From Reyranella sp. (GTDB lineage Bacteria; Pseudomonadota; Alphaproteobacteria; Reyranellales; Reyranellaceae): 59,840 nucleotides of DNA. Below the pieces are notes generated by a model, which was not told the DNA's origin, did no database searches, and saw only the letters and a program-made list of their open reading frames with translations. The stretch's first letter is position 1. Each line of letters begins with the position of its first letter. Shown piece after piece: positions 32,351-40,657 of this stretch. The translations under genes were made by a program, and so were the position numbers. The stretch covers positions 1-59,840 of the forward strand of contig JALHMO010000013.1 in assembly GCA_022844015.1 (NCBI GenBank), written 5' to 3'.

Positions 32351-33517
32351 TCAGTAGCTCTTGGGCAGACCGAGCACGCGCTCCGCGACGTAGCACAGGA
32401 TGAGCTGCTCGCTGACCGGCGCGATGCGGGCGATCATGACCTCGCGCAGGAAGCGCTCGACGTGGAACTCCTTGGCGTAGCCGTAGCCGCCGTGCGTGAG
32501 GATGGCGCGCTCACAGGCCTCGTAGGCAACGCGCGCCCCGAGATACTTCGCCGAGTTCGCCTCGGCGCCGCACTCCTTGCCGTTGTCGTAGAGCCACGCC
32601 GCCTTGAAGGTCAGCAGGTTGGCAGCCTCGAGCTGCATCCAGCTCTCGGCCAGGGGATGCTGGATCGCCTGGTTCTTGCCGATCGGCCGGCCGAACACGA
32701 TGCGCTCCTTGGCATATTGCGTCGCCTTGGCGAGCGCCGCCTTGCCGATGCCGATCGCCTCGGCGGCGATCAGCACGCGCTCGGGGTTGAGCCCGTGCAA
32801 GAGATAGTGGAAACCCTTACCTTCCTCGCCGATGCGGTCCTCGAGCGGCACCTTGAGGCCGTCGATGAACACCTGGTTGGTGTCGATCGCCTTGCGGCCC
32901 ATCTTCTCGATCTCGCGCACCTCGATCTTCGAGCGGTCGAAGTCGGTGTAGAACAGCGACAGCCCGTCGGTCGCCCGCCGGCATTTCTCCTTTGGCGTGG
33001 TGCGGGCGATCAGCAGCATCTTGTCGGCGACCTGTGCCGTCGTCGTCCAGGTCTTCTTGCCGTGCACGATGTAGCCGTTGCCGTCGCGCTCGGCCTTGGT
33101 GTCCAGCGCCGTGGTGTTCAACCCGGCATCGGGCTCGGTGACGGCGAAGCAGCCCTTGATCTTGCCCTTGATGATGTCGGGCAGGATGCGCCTCTTCTGC
33201 TCGTCGGTGCCGAACACGACGATCGGGTTGGGCCCGAAGATGTTGAGATGGATCGCCGACGCGCCCTGCAGCGCGGCGCCCGACTCGGCCACGGTCTGCA
33301 TCAGCAGCGCCGCCTCCGTGATGCCGAGACCGGAGCCGCCATATTCCTCCGGCATGGCGATGCCGAGCCAGCCGGCATCGGCCATCGCCTTGTAGAAGTC
33401 GGCCGGGAAGCCGCCTTCCTTGTCTTTCTTCAGCCAGTATTTGCCGTCGAACTGCGCGCACAGCCTGGCGACGCTGTCCTTGATGGCGAGTTGGTCCTCG
33501 GAGAAGGCGAAATCCAT
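32351..33517 (-). CDS. Acyl-CoA dehydrogenase
   Basis: 388-aa flavoenzyme of the acyl-CoA dehydrogenase family. Starts MDFAFSEDQLAIKDSV. FAD/substrate motifs are CFAVTEPDAGLNTT and KTWTTTAQVADK, with ILTHGGYGYAKEFHVER near the C-terminus. At the place of the catalytic Glu of MCAD/SCAD (YEGTS) the sequence reads APVSEQ, so the base may be elsewhere. It follows the EamA-SDR-hydrolase run on the same strand after a palindromic repeat and may oxidise the CoA ester made in that pathway (inference). Between 32060 and 32350 no gene was seen. Confidence 0.88.
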   Translation of the reverse strand: MDFAFSEDQLAIKDSVARLCAQFDGKYWLKKDKEGGFPADFYKAMADAGWLGIAMPEEYGGSGLGITEAALLMQTVAESGAALQGASAIHLNIFGPNPIVVFGTDEQKRRILPDIIKGKIKGCFAVTEPDAGLNTTALDTKAERDGNGYIVHGKKTWTTTAQVADKMLLIARTTPKEKCRRATDGLSLFYTDFDRSKIEVREIEKMGRKAIDTNQVFIDGLKVPLEDRIGEEGKGFHYLLHGLNPERVLIAAEAIGIGKAALAKATQYAKERIVFGRPIGKNQAIQHPLAESWMQLEAANLLTFKAAWLYDNGKECGAEANSAKYLGARVAYEACERAILTHGGYGYAKEFHVERFLREVMIARIAPVSEQLILCYVAERVLGLPKSY

Positions 33518-33551
33518 GGTGGTCTACTCTTCTGATCTTCGTTTTTTTCCT

Positions 33552-33638
33552 CCTCTCCCCCGCCAGGGGGAGAGGTTGGGTGAGGGGGTTGCGCACGTCG
33601 TCGCCCCCTCACCTGGCCTCTCCCCCTTTGGGGAGAGG
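33552..33638. repeat. Nested C/G palindromic repeat
   Basis: Two hairpins, CCTCTCCCCC-GCCA-GGGGGAGAGG (33552-33575 region) and CCTCTCCCC-CTTT-GGGGAGAGG (33617-33638), enclose a further inverted pair GGTGAGGGGG/CCCCCTCACC. Related to 13851-13930. It separates the hydrolase from the acyl-CoA dehydrogenase inside one minus-strand gene run. Confidence 0.7.
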
Positions 33639-33656
33639 AACATGAGCTCGGAGGAC

Positions 33657-34454
33657 CTACCGGTTCATTCCCAGGAAGCCCATCAGGATGCGGTTGAACT
33701 GCTCGGGCCGCTCGACGTTCGGCAGGTGGCGGGCCTTGGCGATGCCTTCGTAGCGGCCGCCGGGAACCTTGGAGGCGATGAGCTGGTTGCGGTCGGGCGG
33801 GGTGCCGGCGTCCTCGTCGCCGCAGATCACCAGGGTCGGCACCTTGATGGTCGGCAGGCGATCCTCGTAGTCGAAGCTCTGGATCGCCGAGGCGCAGCCC
33901 AGGAAGCCGGCCGGCGTGGTGTTGCTGATCGTGTCGCGGACCTCGCGCCAGCGCGTCGGGTTCGCCTGCTTGAACTCGTCGGTGAACCAGCGCTCCATGG
34001 TGCCGTCGGCCAGCGCGGCGAGCGTGCCGGCCTTGCGCACGACCGCCTTGCGCTCGTCCCACGCTCCGGTCGAGCCGGGCGGCGTCGACGGTTGCGTGTC
34101 GCAGAGCGTCAGCGAGAGCAGCCGGTCGGGATTGGCGAGCGCGAAGCCCTGGCCGATCATGCCGCCGATCGACAGGCCGACATAGTGCACCTTGCCGATG
34201 CCCAGCACGTCGAGCGCGCCCTTCACGTCGGCCGCGAGCGCGTCCATGGTGTATTCGCCCTCGACCGGGCTGCTGCCGCCGTGGCCACGCATGTCGAGGC
34301 GCAGCACGCGATAGCCGGCGCCCAGCAGAGGCACCATCTGCTCGACCCACATGCCGCCGTCGGCATTGAGCGAATGGGTGAAGCACACCGTCGGCGCGCC
34401 CTGCGGGCCGGCGAGGTCGAAGTAGATCTTGCGGTTGTCGTGAGAGAGCAGCAT
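33657..34454 (-). CDS. Alpha/beta hydrolase, 3-oxoadipate enol-lactonase-like
   Basis: 265-aa hydrolase. Nucleophile S95 in VGLSIGGMIGQ, which is the PcaD-like elbow, LRLDMRGHGGSS at 51-62, acid D in ICGDEDAGTPP and His in KARHLPNVERP. PcaD opens enol-lactones in the beta-ketoadipate pathway; this member could instead act on another lactone or ester. Lies 24 bases after the SDR stop and 500 kb-scale context is unknown, but the local SDR-hydrolase-acyl-CoA dehydrogenase order fits a degradative operon. Confidence 0.83.
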   Translation of the reverse strand: MLLSHDNRKIYFDLAGPQGAPTVCFTHSLNADGGMWVEQMVPLLGAGYRVLRLDMRGHGGSSPVEGEYTMDALAADVKGALDVLGIGKVHYVGLSIGGMIGQGFALANPDRLLSLTLCDTQPSTPPGSTGAWDERKAVVRKAGTLAALADGTMERWFTDEFKQANPTRWREVRDTISNTTPAGFLGCASAIQSFDYEDRLPTIKVPTLVICGDEDAGTPPDRNQLIASKVPGGRYEGIAKARHLPNVERPEQFNRILMGFLGMNR

Positions 34455-34478
34455 GGGTCGATTCCTCCGATCGATTGG

Positions 34479-35249
34479 TCACATGGCCGAGAGGCCACCG
34501 TCGATGACGACTTCCGAGCCGGTCATGAAGCTCGACTCGTCCGAGGCGAGGAACACCAGCGCCCAGCCCACTTCCTCCGGCCGGCCGAGCCGGCCGATCG
34601 GCACCTGGCGGCCGAGCTTCTGCTGCATCACCTCGTTGCCGAAGCGGTCGCGGTAGCGGTCGAGGATCGGCGTGTCGATGAAGGTCGGATGCACCGAGTT
34701 GCAGCGGATGTTGTAGCCCGACTTGGCGCAGTGCAGCGCCACCGACTTGCTGAGCAGCCGCACGCCCGCCTTGGCCGAGTTGTAGGCCGCCATGTTGGCG
34801 CCGGCGATGATGCCGGAGATCGACGAGATGTTGATCACCGAGCCGCCCAGCCGATGGGTGTGCTTCTTGATCTCGGCGACGCCGTGCTTGCATCCCAGGA
34901 AAACGCCGTCGAGGTCGATGGCATGGACGTGCCGCCATTCCTCGAGCGTGATGTCCTCCACCGTCTTGCCGAGCCCGATGCCGGCGGAGTTCACCAGCAC
35001 GTGCAGCGCGCCGTACTTGTCGACGGCCTCGCGGATGGCGGCTTTCCAGTTGTCCTCGCTGGTGACGTCGAGCTTCACGAAATGGCCGGCCGAGCCCAGC
35101 TTGTCGGCCACTGCCTTGCCGCGGTCGACAGCGATGTCGGCGACCACCACCCGGGCGCCTTCCTGGGTCATCAGGGCGGCGGCGTTGGCGCCCAGCCCCG
35201 AGGCGCCGCCGGTAATCAGGGCCACCTTGCCTGCCAGCCGATCGGTCAT
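34479..35249 (-). CDS. SDR family oxidoreductase
   Basis: 256-aa short-chain dehydrogenase. TGGASGLG near residue 13, VNSAG at mid-protein, Ser in NISSISG, Tyr/Lys in YNSAKAG, and the terminal VVIDGGLSAM typical of classical SDRs. ATG 35249 overlaps the EamA stop by 4 bases and has GGGAGGAAG upstream. It resembles the SDR at 58301. Probably oxidises a cyclic alcohol in the pathway encoded by this run. Confidence 0.88.
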   Translation of the reverse strand: MTDRLAGKVALITGGASGLGANAAALMTQEGARVVVADIAVDRGKAVADKLGSAGHFVKLDVTSEDNWKAAIREAVDKYGALHVLVNSAGIGLGKTVEDITLEEWRHVHAIDLDGVFLGCKHGVAEIKKHTHRLGGSVINISSISGIIAGANMAAYNSAKAGVRLLSKSVALHCAKSGYNIRCNSVHPTFIDTPILDRYRDRFGNEVMQQKLGRQVPIGRLGRPEEVGWALVFLASDESSFMTGSEVVIDGGLSAM

Positions 35250-36163
35250 GTCCGTCTTCCTCCCGCTCTTGTCTCGCGGTGCGCGATGTAGCTCGTGGCG
35301 GTCACGATGATCGCTGCTCCCACGAAGGTCCAGACGTCGGAGGTCTTGCCCCAGACCGCGACGTCCATCAAGGCGGCCCACACGATGCCGAGAAAGGTGA
35401 TGGGCTGCAGGGCGGAAATGTCGAGCAGGCGGTAGGCCCATGTGATGAAGAAGTAGCCGAGCGTCCCGAACACTCCCATCGACACGAACAGCGCGAGCTG
35501 CGGCAGGGTCGGCGTCTGCCAGTACCACAGGCCGAGCGGCGCGAAACAGATCATGCCGACGAGGCTCTGCCAGAACACCACGCCGGCCGGCCGATCGCGA
35601 CCGGAAACGACCTTGCCCACGAGATTCGAGCCGGCCATCAGCGGCACCGCCAGCAGCATCATCAGGATGCCGGGATTGAGCTCGGTGAGGCCGGGGCGCA
35701 CGATCACCAGCATGCCGACGAAGCCGACACCGACAGCGGCCCAGCGTCGCCAGTGCACCTTCTCATGCAGGAAGATCACCGCGCCGATGGTGACGAAGAT
35801 CGGTCCCGTGAAACCCAGCGCCGCCATGGTGGCGAGCGGCAGCCACACCACGGCCTCGTACCACAGGCCATAGCCCGACGTATGGAACAGGCCGCGGAAG
35901 GAGTGGAGCTTGAGGTCCTGCGTGCGGAGGCCCGCGACGCCCGCGCGCCAGAGCAGCCACGGCGTGATCACGGCGAGACCGGCGATCCAGCGCCCCCAGG
36001 CGACGAAGAGCGGCGGCATCTCGCTCGCCAGCTCCTTCACCGAGCCGTTGAGGAAGTTGAAGAAGATGCCGGAGACGACGGCCAGCACGAAGCCGCGCAT
36101 CGTGCGCGAGGGAATCAGGCGCGAGAGCGAATCCACTTCGGTGGCGGGGGCGGACATCGGCAT
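35246..36163 (-). CDS. EamA-family (DMT) transporter
   Basis: 305-aa membrane protein of the drug/metabolite transporter superfamily, with about ten hydrophobic segments in two EamA repeats. Typical parts are PPLFVAWGRWIAGL, GLWYEAVVWLPLATMAALGF, FLHEKVHWRRWAAVGVGFVG and, in the second half, ISALQPITFLGIVWAALMD. It likely moves a metabolite of the downstream enzymes across the inner membrane. First gene of an EamA-SDR-hydrolase run, overlapping the SDR by ATGA. Divergent from a Bug gene. Confidence 0.88.
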   Translation of the reverse strand: MPMSAPATEVDSLSRLIPSRTMRGFVLAVVSGIFFNFLNGSVKELASEMPPLFVAWGRWIAGLAVITPWLLWRAGVAGLRTQDLKLHSFRGLFHTSGYGLWYEAVVWLPLATMAALGFTGPIFVTIGAVIFLHEKVHWRRWAAVGVGFVGMLVIVRPGLTELNPGILMMLLAVPLMAGSNLVGKVVSGRDRPAGVVFWQSLVGMICFAPLGLWYWQTPTLPQLALFVSMGVFGTLGYFFITWAYRLLDISALQPITFLGIVWAALMDVAVWGKTSDVWTFVGAAIIVTATSYIAHRETRAGGRRT

Positions 36164-36220
36164 CGGGCTTGCCCGTGTGGCGGGCGACGGTCAAGCTCGT
36201 GTCACGAAGGAGATTTCTCG

Positions 36221-37192
36221 ATGCGGCTGCGTCTGTTCGGTTTGTCGATTGCCGTCCTGTCCGCCCTGGTGGGCACTGCGGCGGCGCAGGATTCCTACCC
36301 CAGCCGTCCGGTGCGCTGGATCGTGCCGTTCGTGGCCGGCGGGCCGACCGATACGCTGTCGCGAATCCTCACCGCCCGGCTCGCCGAGATCTGGGGCCAG
36401 AGCGTCGTCGTCGACAACAAGGGCGGCGCGTCGGGCGCCATCGGCGCGGACCTCGTGGCCAAGGCGGCACCCGATGGCTACACGGTGATGCTGGGCACGC
36501 AGAGCACCAATGCATCGAACGTGCTGTTCTTCCCCAACCTGCCTTACGATCCGATCAAGGACTTCCAGCCGCTGACGCTGATCGGCACGGCCTGCATGGC
36601 GCTGGTGATCCCGCCGTCGGTGCCGGCCAGCACGGCGCAGGAGCTGGTGGCCTGGATCAGGAAGCAGGACGGCGGCGTCGCCTATGCCTCGGCGGCACCC
36701 GGCAGCTCGCAGCACGTCGCTGCCGAGCTGCTGGTCAAGCGCACCGGCATCAAGGCCACGCACGTGCCTTATCGCGGAAGCGCCGCCGCCATGCCCGACC
36801 TGATGAGCGGCCGCATCACCTACATGTTCGACAACCTGCCGTCGGCGTTGCCGCAGGCGCGCGCCGGCAAGGTCAAGGCGCTGGCCCAGACCTGCGCCAG
36901 GCGCTCGCCGTCGGCACCGGACCTGCCGACGATGGAGGAGGCGGGCTTCCCCGACTTCGCGATCGAGGGCTGGTACGGCATCTTCGCGCCGGCGAAGACG
37001 CCCCGGCCGATCGTCGACAAGCTCTCGGCCGACATCAACAAGGTGCTGATGGAGCCGGCTTCGCTGGAGCGCTGGAAGACCCTGGGCTTCGATCCGATCG
37101 GCACCACCCCCGAGGCGTTCGCCGAGCGGCAGAAGGCGGACCTCGCCTATTGGAAGCGCATGATCGACGACACGGGCATCAAGGTGGAGTAG
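36221..37192 (+). CDS. Bug/TctC-family solute-binding protein
   Basis: 323-aa periplasmic receptor. Signal peptide MRLRLFGLSIAVLSALVGTA, cleaved before QDSYPSRP. Motifs WIVPFVAGGPTDTLSRIL, DNKGGASGAIGADLVAKAAP, DGYTVML and ATHVPYRGSAAAMPDLMSG. AAGGAG lies 9 bases before the ATG. Divergent from the EamA transporter with 57 bases between. Fourth orphan Bug protein in the window. Confidence 0.9.
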   Translation: MRLRLFGLSIAVLSALVGTAAAQDSYPSRPVRWIVPFVAGGPTDTLSRILTARLAEIWGQSVVVDNKGGASGAIGADLVAKAAPDGYTVMLGTQSTNASNVLFFPNLPYDPIKDFQPLTLIGTACMALVIPPSVPASTAQELVAWIRKQDGGVAYASAAPGSSQHVAAELLVKRTGIKATHVPYRGSAAAMPDLMSGRITYMFDNLPSALPQARAGKVKALAQTCARRSPSAPDLPTMEEAGFPDFAIEGWYGIFAPAKTPRPIVDKLSADINKVLMEPASLERWKTLGFDPIGTTPEAFAERQKADLAYWKRMIDDTGIKVE

Positions 37193-37235
37193 GGGCCGTT
37201 CGGGGGGCGGCTCGTCAGCGCGAGGTTCTTCTCGT

Positions 37236-37296
37236 CCGGACCGCGAGCCTCCCGCTTGCTCAGAGGTCACGAGCGAGCGGGACGCTCGCGGTCCGG
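37236..37296 (+). repeat. 26-bp-arm hairpin downstream of the Bug gene
   Basis: Arms 37236-37261 and 37271-37296 (CCGGACCGCGAGC..TCCCGCT.GCTC and its complement) pair over 26 bases with two mismatches around a 9-base loop. It could mark the 3' end of the Bug transcript, though no T-tract follows. Confidence 0.7.
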
Positions 37297-37372
37297 GAGA
37301 GCATGAAGCGTGACGGGCAGCCTGTTGCGCCGGCGCCGGCAGGCGTAGACTGCGGCCGCAAGGAGGACCTCC

Positions 37373-37963
37373 ATGGACACCATCGTCGCTCGCCGCGCGC
37401 TCGACACCACGCCCGTCGCACCCTCATTGTTCGCGCACTTCGTGCTGCGCTCGTCCAACATGCCGAAGATGGTCGATTGGTATTGCACCGTGCTCAACAT
37501 GCATGTGGTGCAGCGCAACGACTTCATCTGCTTCATGACCTACGACGACGAGCATCACCGGCTGGCGATCGTCAACGTCGAGGGGTTGCACGAGCCTGAC
37601 CAGAAGGCATGGGGCCTGGCGCACGTCGCCTACACCTTCCGCGACATCGGCCAGCTGCTGTCGACCTGGCGCCGCCTCAAGGACAAGGGTATCGAGCCCT
37701 ACCGGCCGATCCATCACGGCCCGACGATCTCGATGTACTACCACGACCCCGACGGCAACTCGGTGGAGCTGCAGGTCGATCGCTTCAAGACCAAGGAAGA
37801 GTGCTCGGCCTATTTCACGAGTGACGCCTTCCGCAAGAACCCGATCGGCGTCGCCTACGATCCGGCCGCGCTGGCTGGTGCCTACGAGGCGGGCATGCCG
37901 GAGAGCGAGCTCATGAAGATGCCCGACGGTCCGCCCGCGCCCCTCGGTTCGGCTCGGCGCTAG
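37373..37963 (+). CDS. VOC-family (extradiol-type) dioxygenase-like protein
   Basis: 196-aa vicinal-oxygen-chelate protein. Predicted metal ligands are H22 (FAHFVLRSSN), H84 (GLAHVAYTF) and E132 (GNSVELQVD), the 2-His-1-carboxylate set of extradiol dioxygenases, with HDPDGN at 124-129 and Y122/Y123 nearby. Half-size compared with BphC-type enzymes, so a one-module form that would dimerise. It may cleave a catechol or act as another VOC enzyme. AAGGAGG precedes the ATG. Its TAG stop shares the tetramer CTAG with the stop of the convergent YidH-like gene. Confidence 0.83.
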   Translation: MDTIVARRALDTTPVAPSLFAHFVLRSSNMPKMVDWYCTVLNMHVVQRNDFICFMTYDDEHHRLAIVNVEGLHEPDQKAWGLAHVAYTFRDIGQLLSTWRRLKDKGIEPYRPIHHGPTISMYYHDPDGNSVELQVDRFKTKEECSAYFTSDAFRKNPIGVAYDPAALAGAYEAGMPESELMKMPDGPPAPLGSARR

Positions 37964-38334
37964 CTGGCGAACAGCAGGACCAGTGCCGTCCCGCCGATGG
38001 CGACGACGGCGAAGGCCACGCCGATGATCATGAAGTGGCGTGGCCGATAGGTATTCGCCTCGATGGTCCGCGCAACGTGGAGATAGTGCCACGACGCGCC
38101 GAGCATGATCAGCACGCCCAACGCTATCAGGCCGATGCCGACCGTCTCGCCATGGCGGTTGACCGCCTGCTCCGACGCCGGCGTGCGGTGGAACTCGAGG
38201 AGGAACAGGCTGAAGCGATTCAGCGCGACGCCGAAGGTCATGACCGCGATCGAGGTGCGCACCCAGGCGAGGATGGTCCGCTCGTTGGCGAGATGCTCGG
38301 CGACATGCTGGGTCTTCGGTATCGGCTGATCCAC
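37960..38334 (-). CDS. YidH/DUF202-family inner-membrane protein
   Basis: 124-aa membrane protein. The signature LANERTILAWVRTSIAVMTF (16-35) is followed by two further hydrophobic segments, VGIGLIALGVLIMLGASWHY and FMIIGVAFAVVAIGGTALVL. The family is of unknown function; eukaryotic relatives occur in the VTC complex. Its stop codon and that of the VOC gene overlap within CTAG. A terminator and a REP repeat upstream isolate it from the acyl-CoA dehydrogenase. Confidence 0.85.
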   Translation of the reverse strand: MDQPIPKTQHVAEHLANERTILAWVRTSIAVMTFGVALNRFSLFLLEFHRTPASEQAVNRHGETVGIGLIALGVLIMLGASWHYLHVARTIEANTYRPRHFMIIGVAFAVVAIGGTALVLLFAS

Positions 38335-38364
38335 TGAGGCCTCCCGAGGCGGGCGAAGAGAAAA

Positions 38365-38388
38365 GGCGCGATCCGGCAGGATCGCGCC
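38365..38388 (-). terminator. Rho-independent terminator
   Basis: GGCGCGATCC-GGCA-GGATCGCGCC, perfect 10-bp stem. Read on the minus strand it is followed directly by TTTTCTCTT. It lies after the acyl-CoA dehydrogenase gene and its REP repeat, and before the YidH-like start. Confidence 0.85.
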
Positions 38389-38426
38389 CCATTCTTTTCA
38401 GTCAAGAATCCCGAACCAGAGAGATA

Positions 38427-38535
38427 ACCTCGCCCTGAGGAGCCACGCGGAGCGTGGCGTCTCGAAGGGTGGGATACGGCACCAATGTTGCTGACCCTTC
38501 GAGACGCGGCCTGCGGCCGCTCCTCAGGGTGAGGT
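38427..38535. repeat. Palindromic REP-type repeat, copy C
   Basis: Core CCTCGCCCTGAGGAGCCACG..GTCTCGAAGGGT is mirrored by ACCCTTCGAGACGCGGCC..GCTCCTCAGGGTGAGG. Inner hairpins are CCACGCGGAGCGTGG and CGGCCTGCGGCCG. It lies 30 bases after the acyl-CoA dehydrogenase stop codon. Confidence 0.85.
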
Positions 38536-38564
38536 CAATCCTGTTTCAAGCTCAGCAATACCAC

Positions 38565-39788
<1,224 letters not shown>

Positions 39789-40144
39789 CTGGCCTCTCCC
39801 TCTGGTGCTGGGCGGAATGTGGCCGAAAACCGGGCCGATGTGAACGGGCATTCAGGCCGCACCCGTCCGTTCGCGGAGCGGATGGGCGCCGCCAGAGGAA
39901 GGCGACGCATCCTTTTCAGGACGAGAAGCGCCAGGACGGCGGCCAGCGTGTTCATGGCGGGCCGCCAGGAAGACCACGTGCCAGCTGCCGCTTTCGGCCA
40001 TCAGGAGGGAGGCGACGGGTACCCGCAGGCCGGCCGTTCCTTTGGCCGCATGGAGCAGCCGGCATTGGTGGTTGCATGGCGGCTCCCCAATCGCCGGCCG
40101 AACGTCCCGCGGCCCTACGACGGGCCGCCTCGGCGCGCGACCTT
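39789..40144. other. Intergenic stretch, no gene recognised
   Basis: No convincing coding frame. A 7-bp hairpin GCGGCCC-TACGAC-GGGCCGC sits at 40109-40128, followed by CCTTTTGATTT. This leads into the FNR/FixK-like site at 40145-40158. Confidence 0.5.
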
Positions 40145-40158
40145 TTGATTTGTGTCAA
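40145..40158. promoter_or_regulatory. FNR/FixK-like box
   Basis: TTGAT-TTGT-GTCAA matches the FNR/FixK consensus TTGAT-N4-ATCAA in 9 of 10 positions. It is about 100 bases upstream of the small membrane protein and has no other gene to its right before it. Oxygen- or stress-dependent control is inferred. Confidence 0.4.
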
Positions 40159-40256
40159 GCTTCGGCCGATGCCCCGTCGATACACGAAAGGCAGCATGCC
40201 ATGGGATTGGGCTGTCGATGTCGATAGTGTCGGCCCAGAAGTGGAGCGCGAGCCTG

Positions 40257-40541
40257 ATGAAGAGCGGTTTAGGCCTGTTTCAGCTGTGGCTGGTCGGGAC
40301 GGCGATCTGGATGATCGGATGGATCATCATGATCAACAGCAACTGCGCGTCAGAGGAATCCGGGGTCCTTGTTTGTCGCCCCGACTTCCTGCAGCAGATT
40401 TCGGCGTTCGTTGCGTCTCGCCACGTGACCATGATGGAGCTCGCGCTGTGGGGTTTGACGGTTCCCGTCACGGCCCTGGTCGCTCTCGTCGCTGGATATG
40501 CCGGTTTTCGCCATCTCCGCCAGGGCAGGCCGGATTCATAG
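40257..40541 (+). CDS. Small two-TM membrane protein
   Basis: 94-aa protein. Two hydrophobic segments: LGLFQLWLVGTAIWMIGWII near the start and LALWGLTVPVTALVALVAGY near the end. A periplasmic-side or loop pair of cysteines (NCASEES...VCRP) may form a disulfide. ATG 40257 has GGAG 10 bases upstream; ATG 40218 would add 13 residues with a weaker site. Family not recognised. An FNR-like box lies upstream. Confidence 0.6.
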   Translation: MKSGLGLFQLWLVGTAIWMIGWIIMINSNCASEESGVLVCRPDFLQQISAFVASRHVTMMELALWGLTVPVTALVALVAGYAGFRHLRQGRPDS

Positions 40542-40657
40542 GCGGCAACGGCGCCTATTGCGTCTTGCGAACGACTGATCGACCGGTCATCGCAGGACTT
40601 GCTAGTTGAAGGCCGGCACTCCTAAATCGGGCAAAGCCTGTTTCGGGAGAAGCGCCG

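Noticed and set aside
33540-33552. T-run near 33541 as a terminator
   Set aside because: The T-run precedes the hairpin on the plus strand, and no plus-strand gene ends there; on the minus strand it is an A-run.
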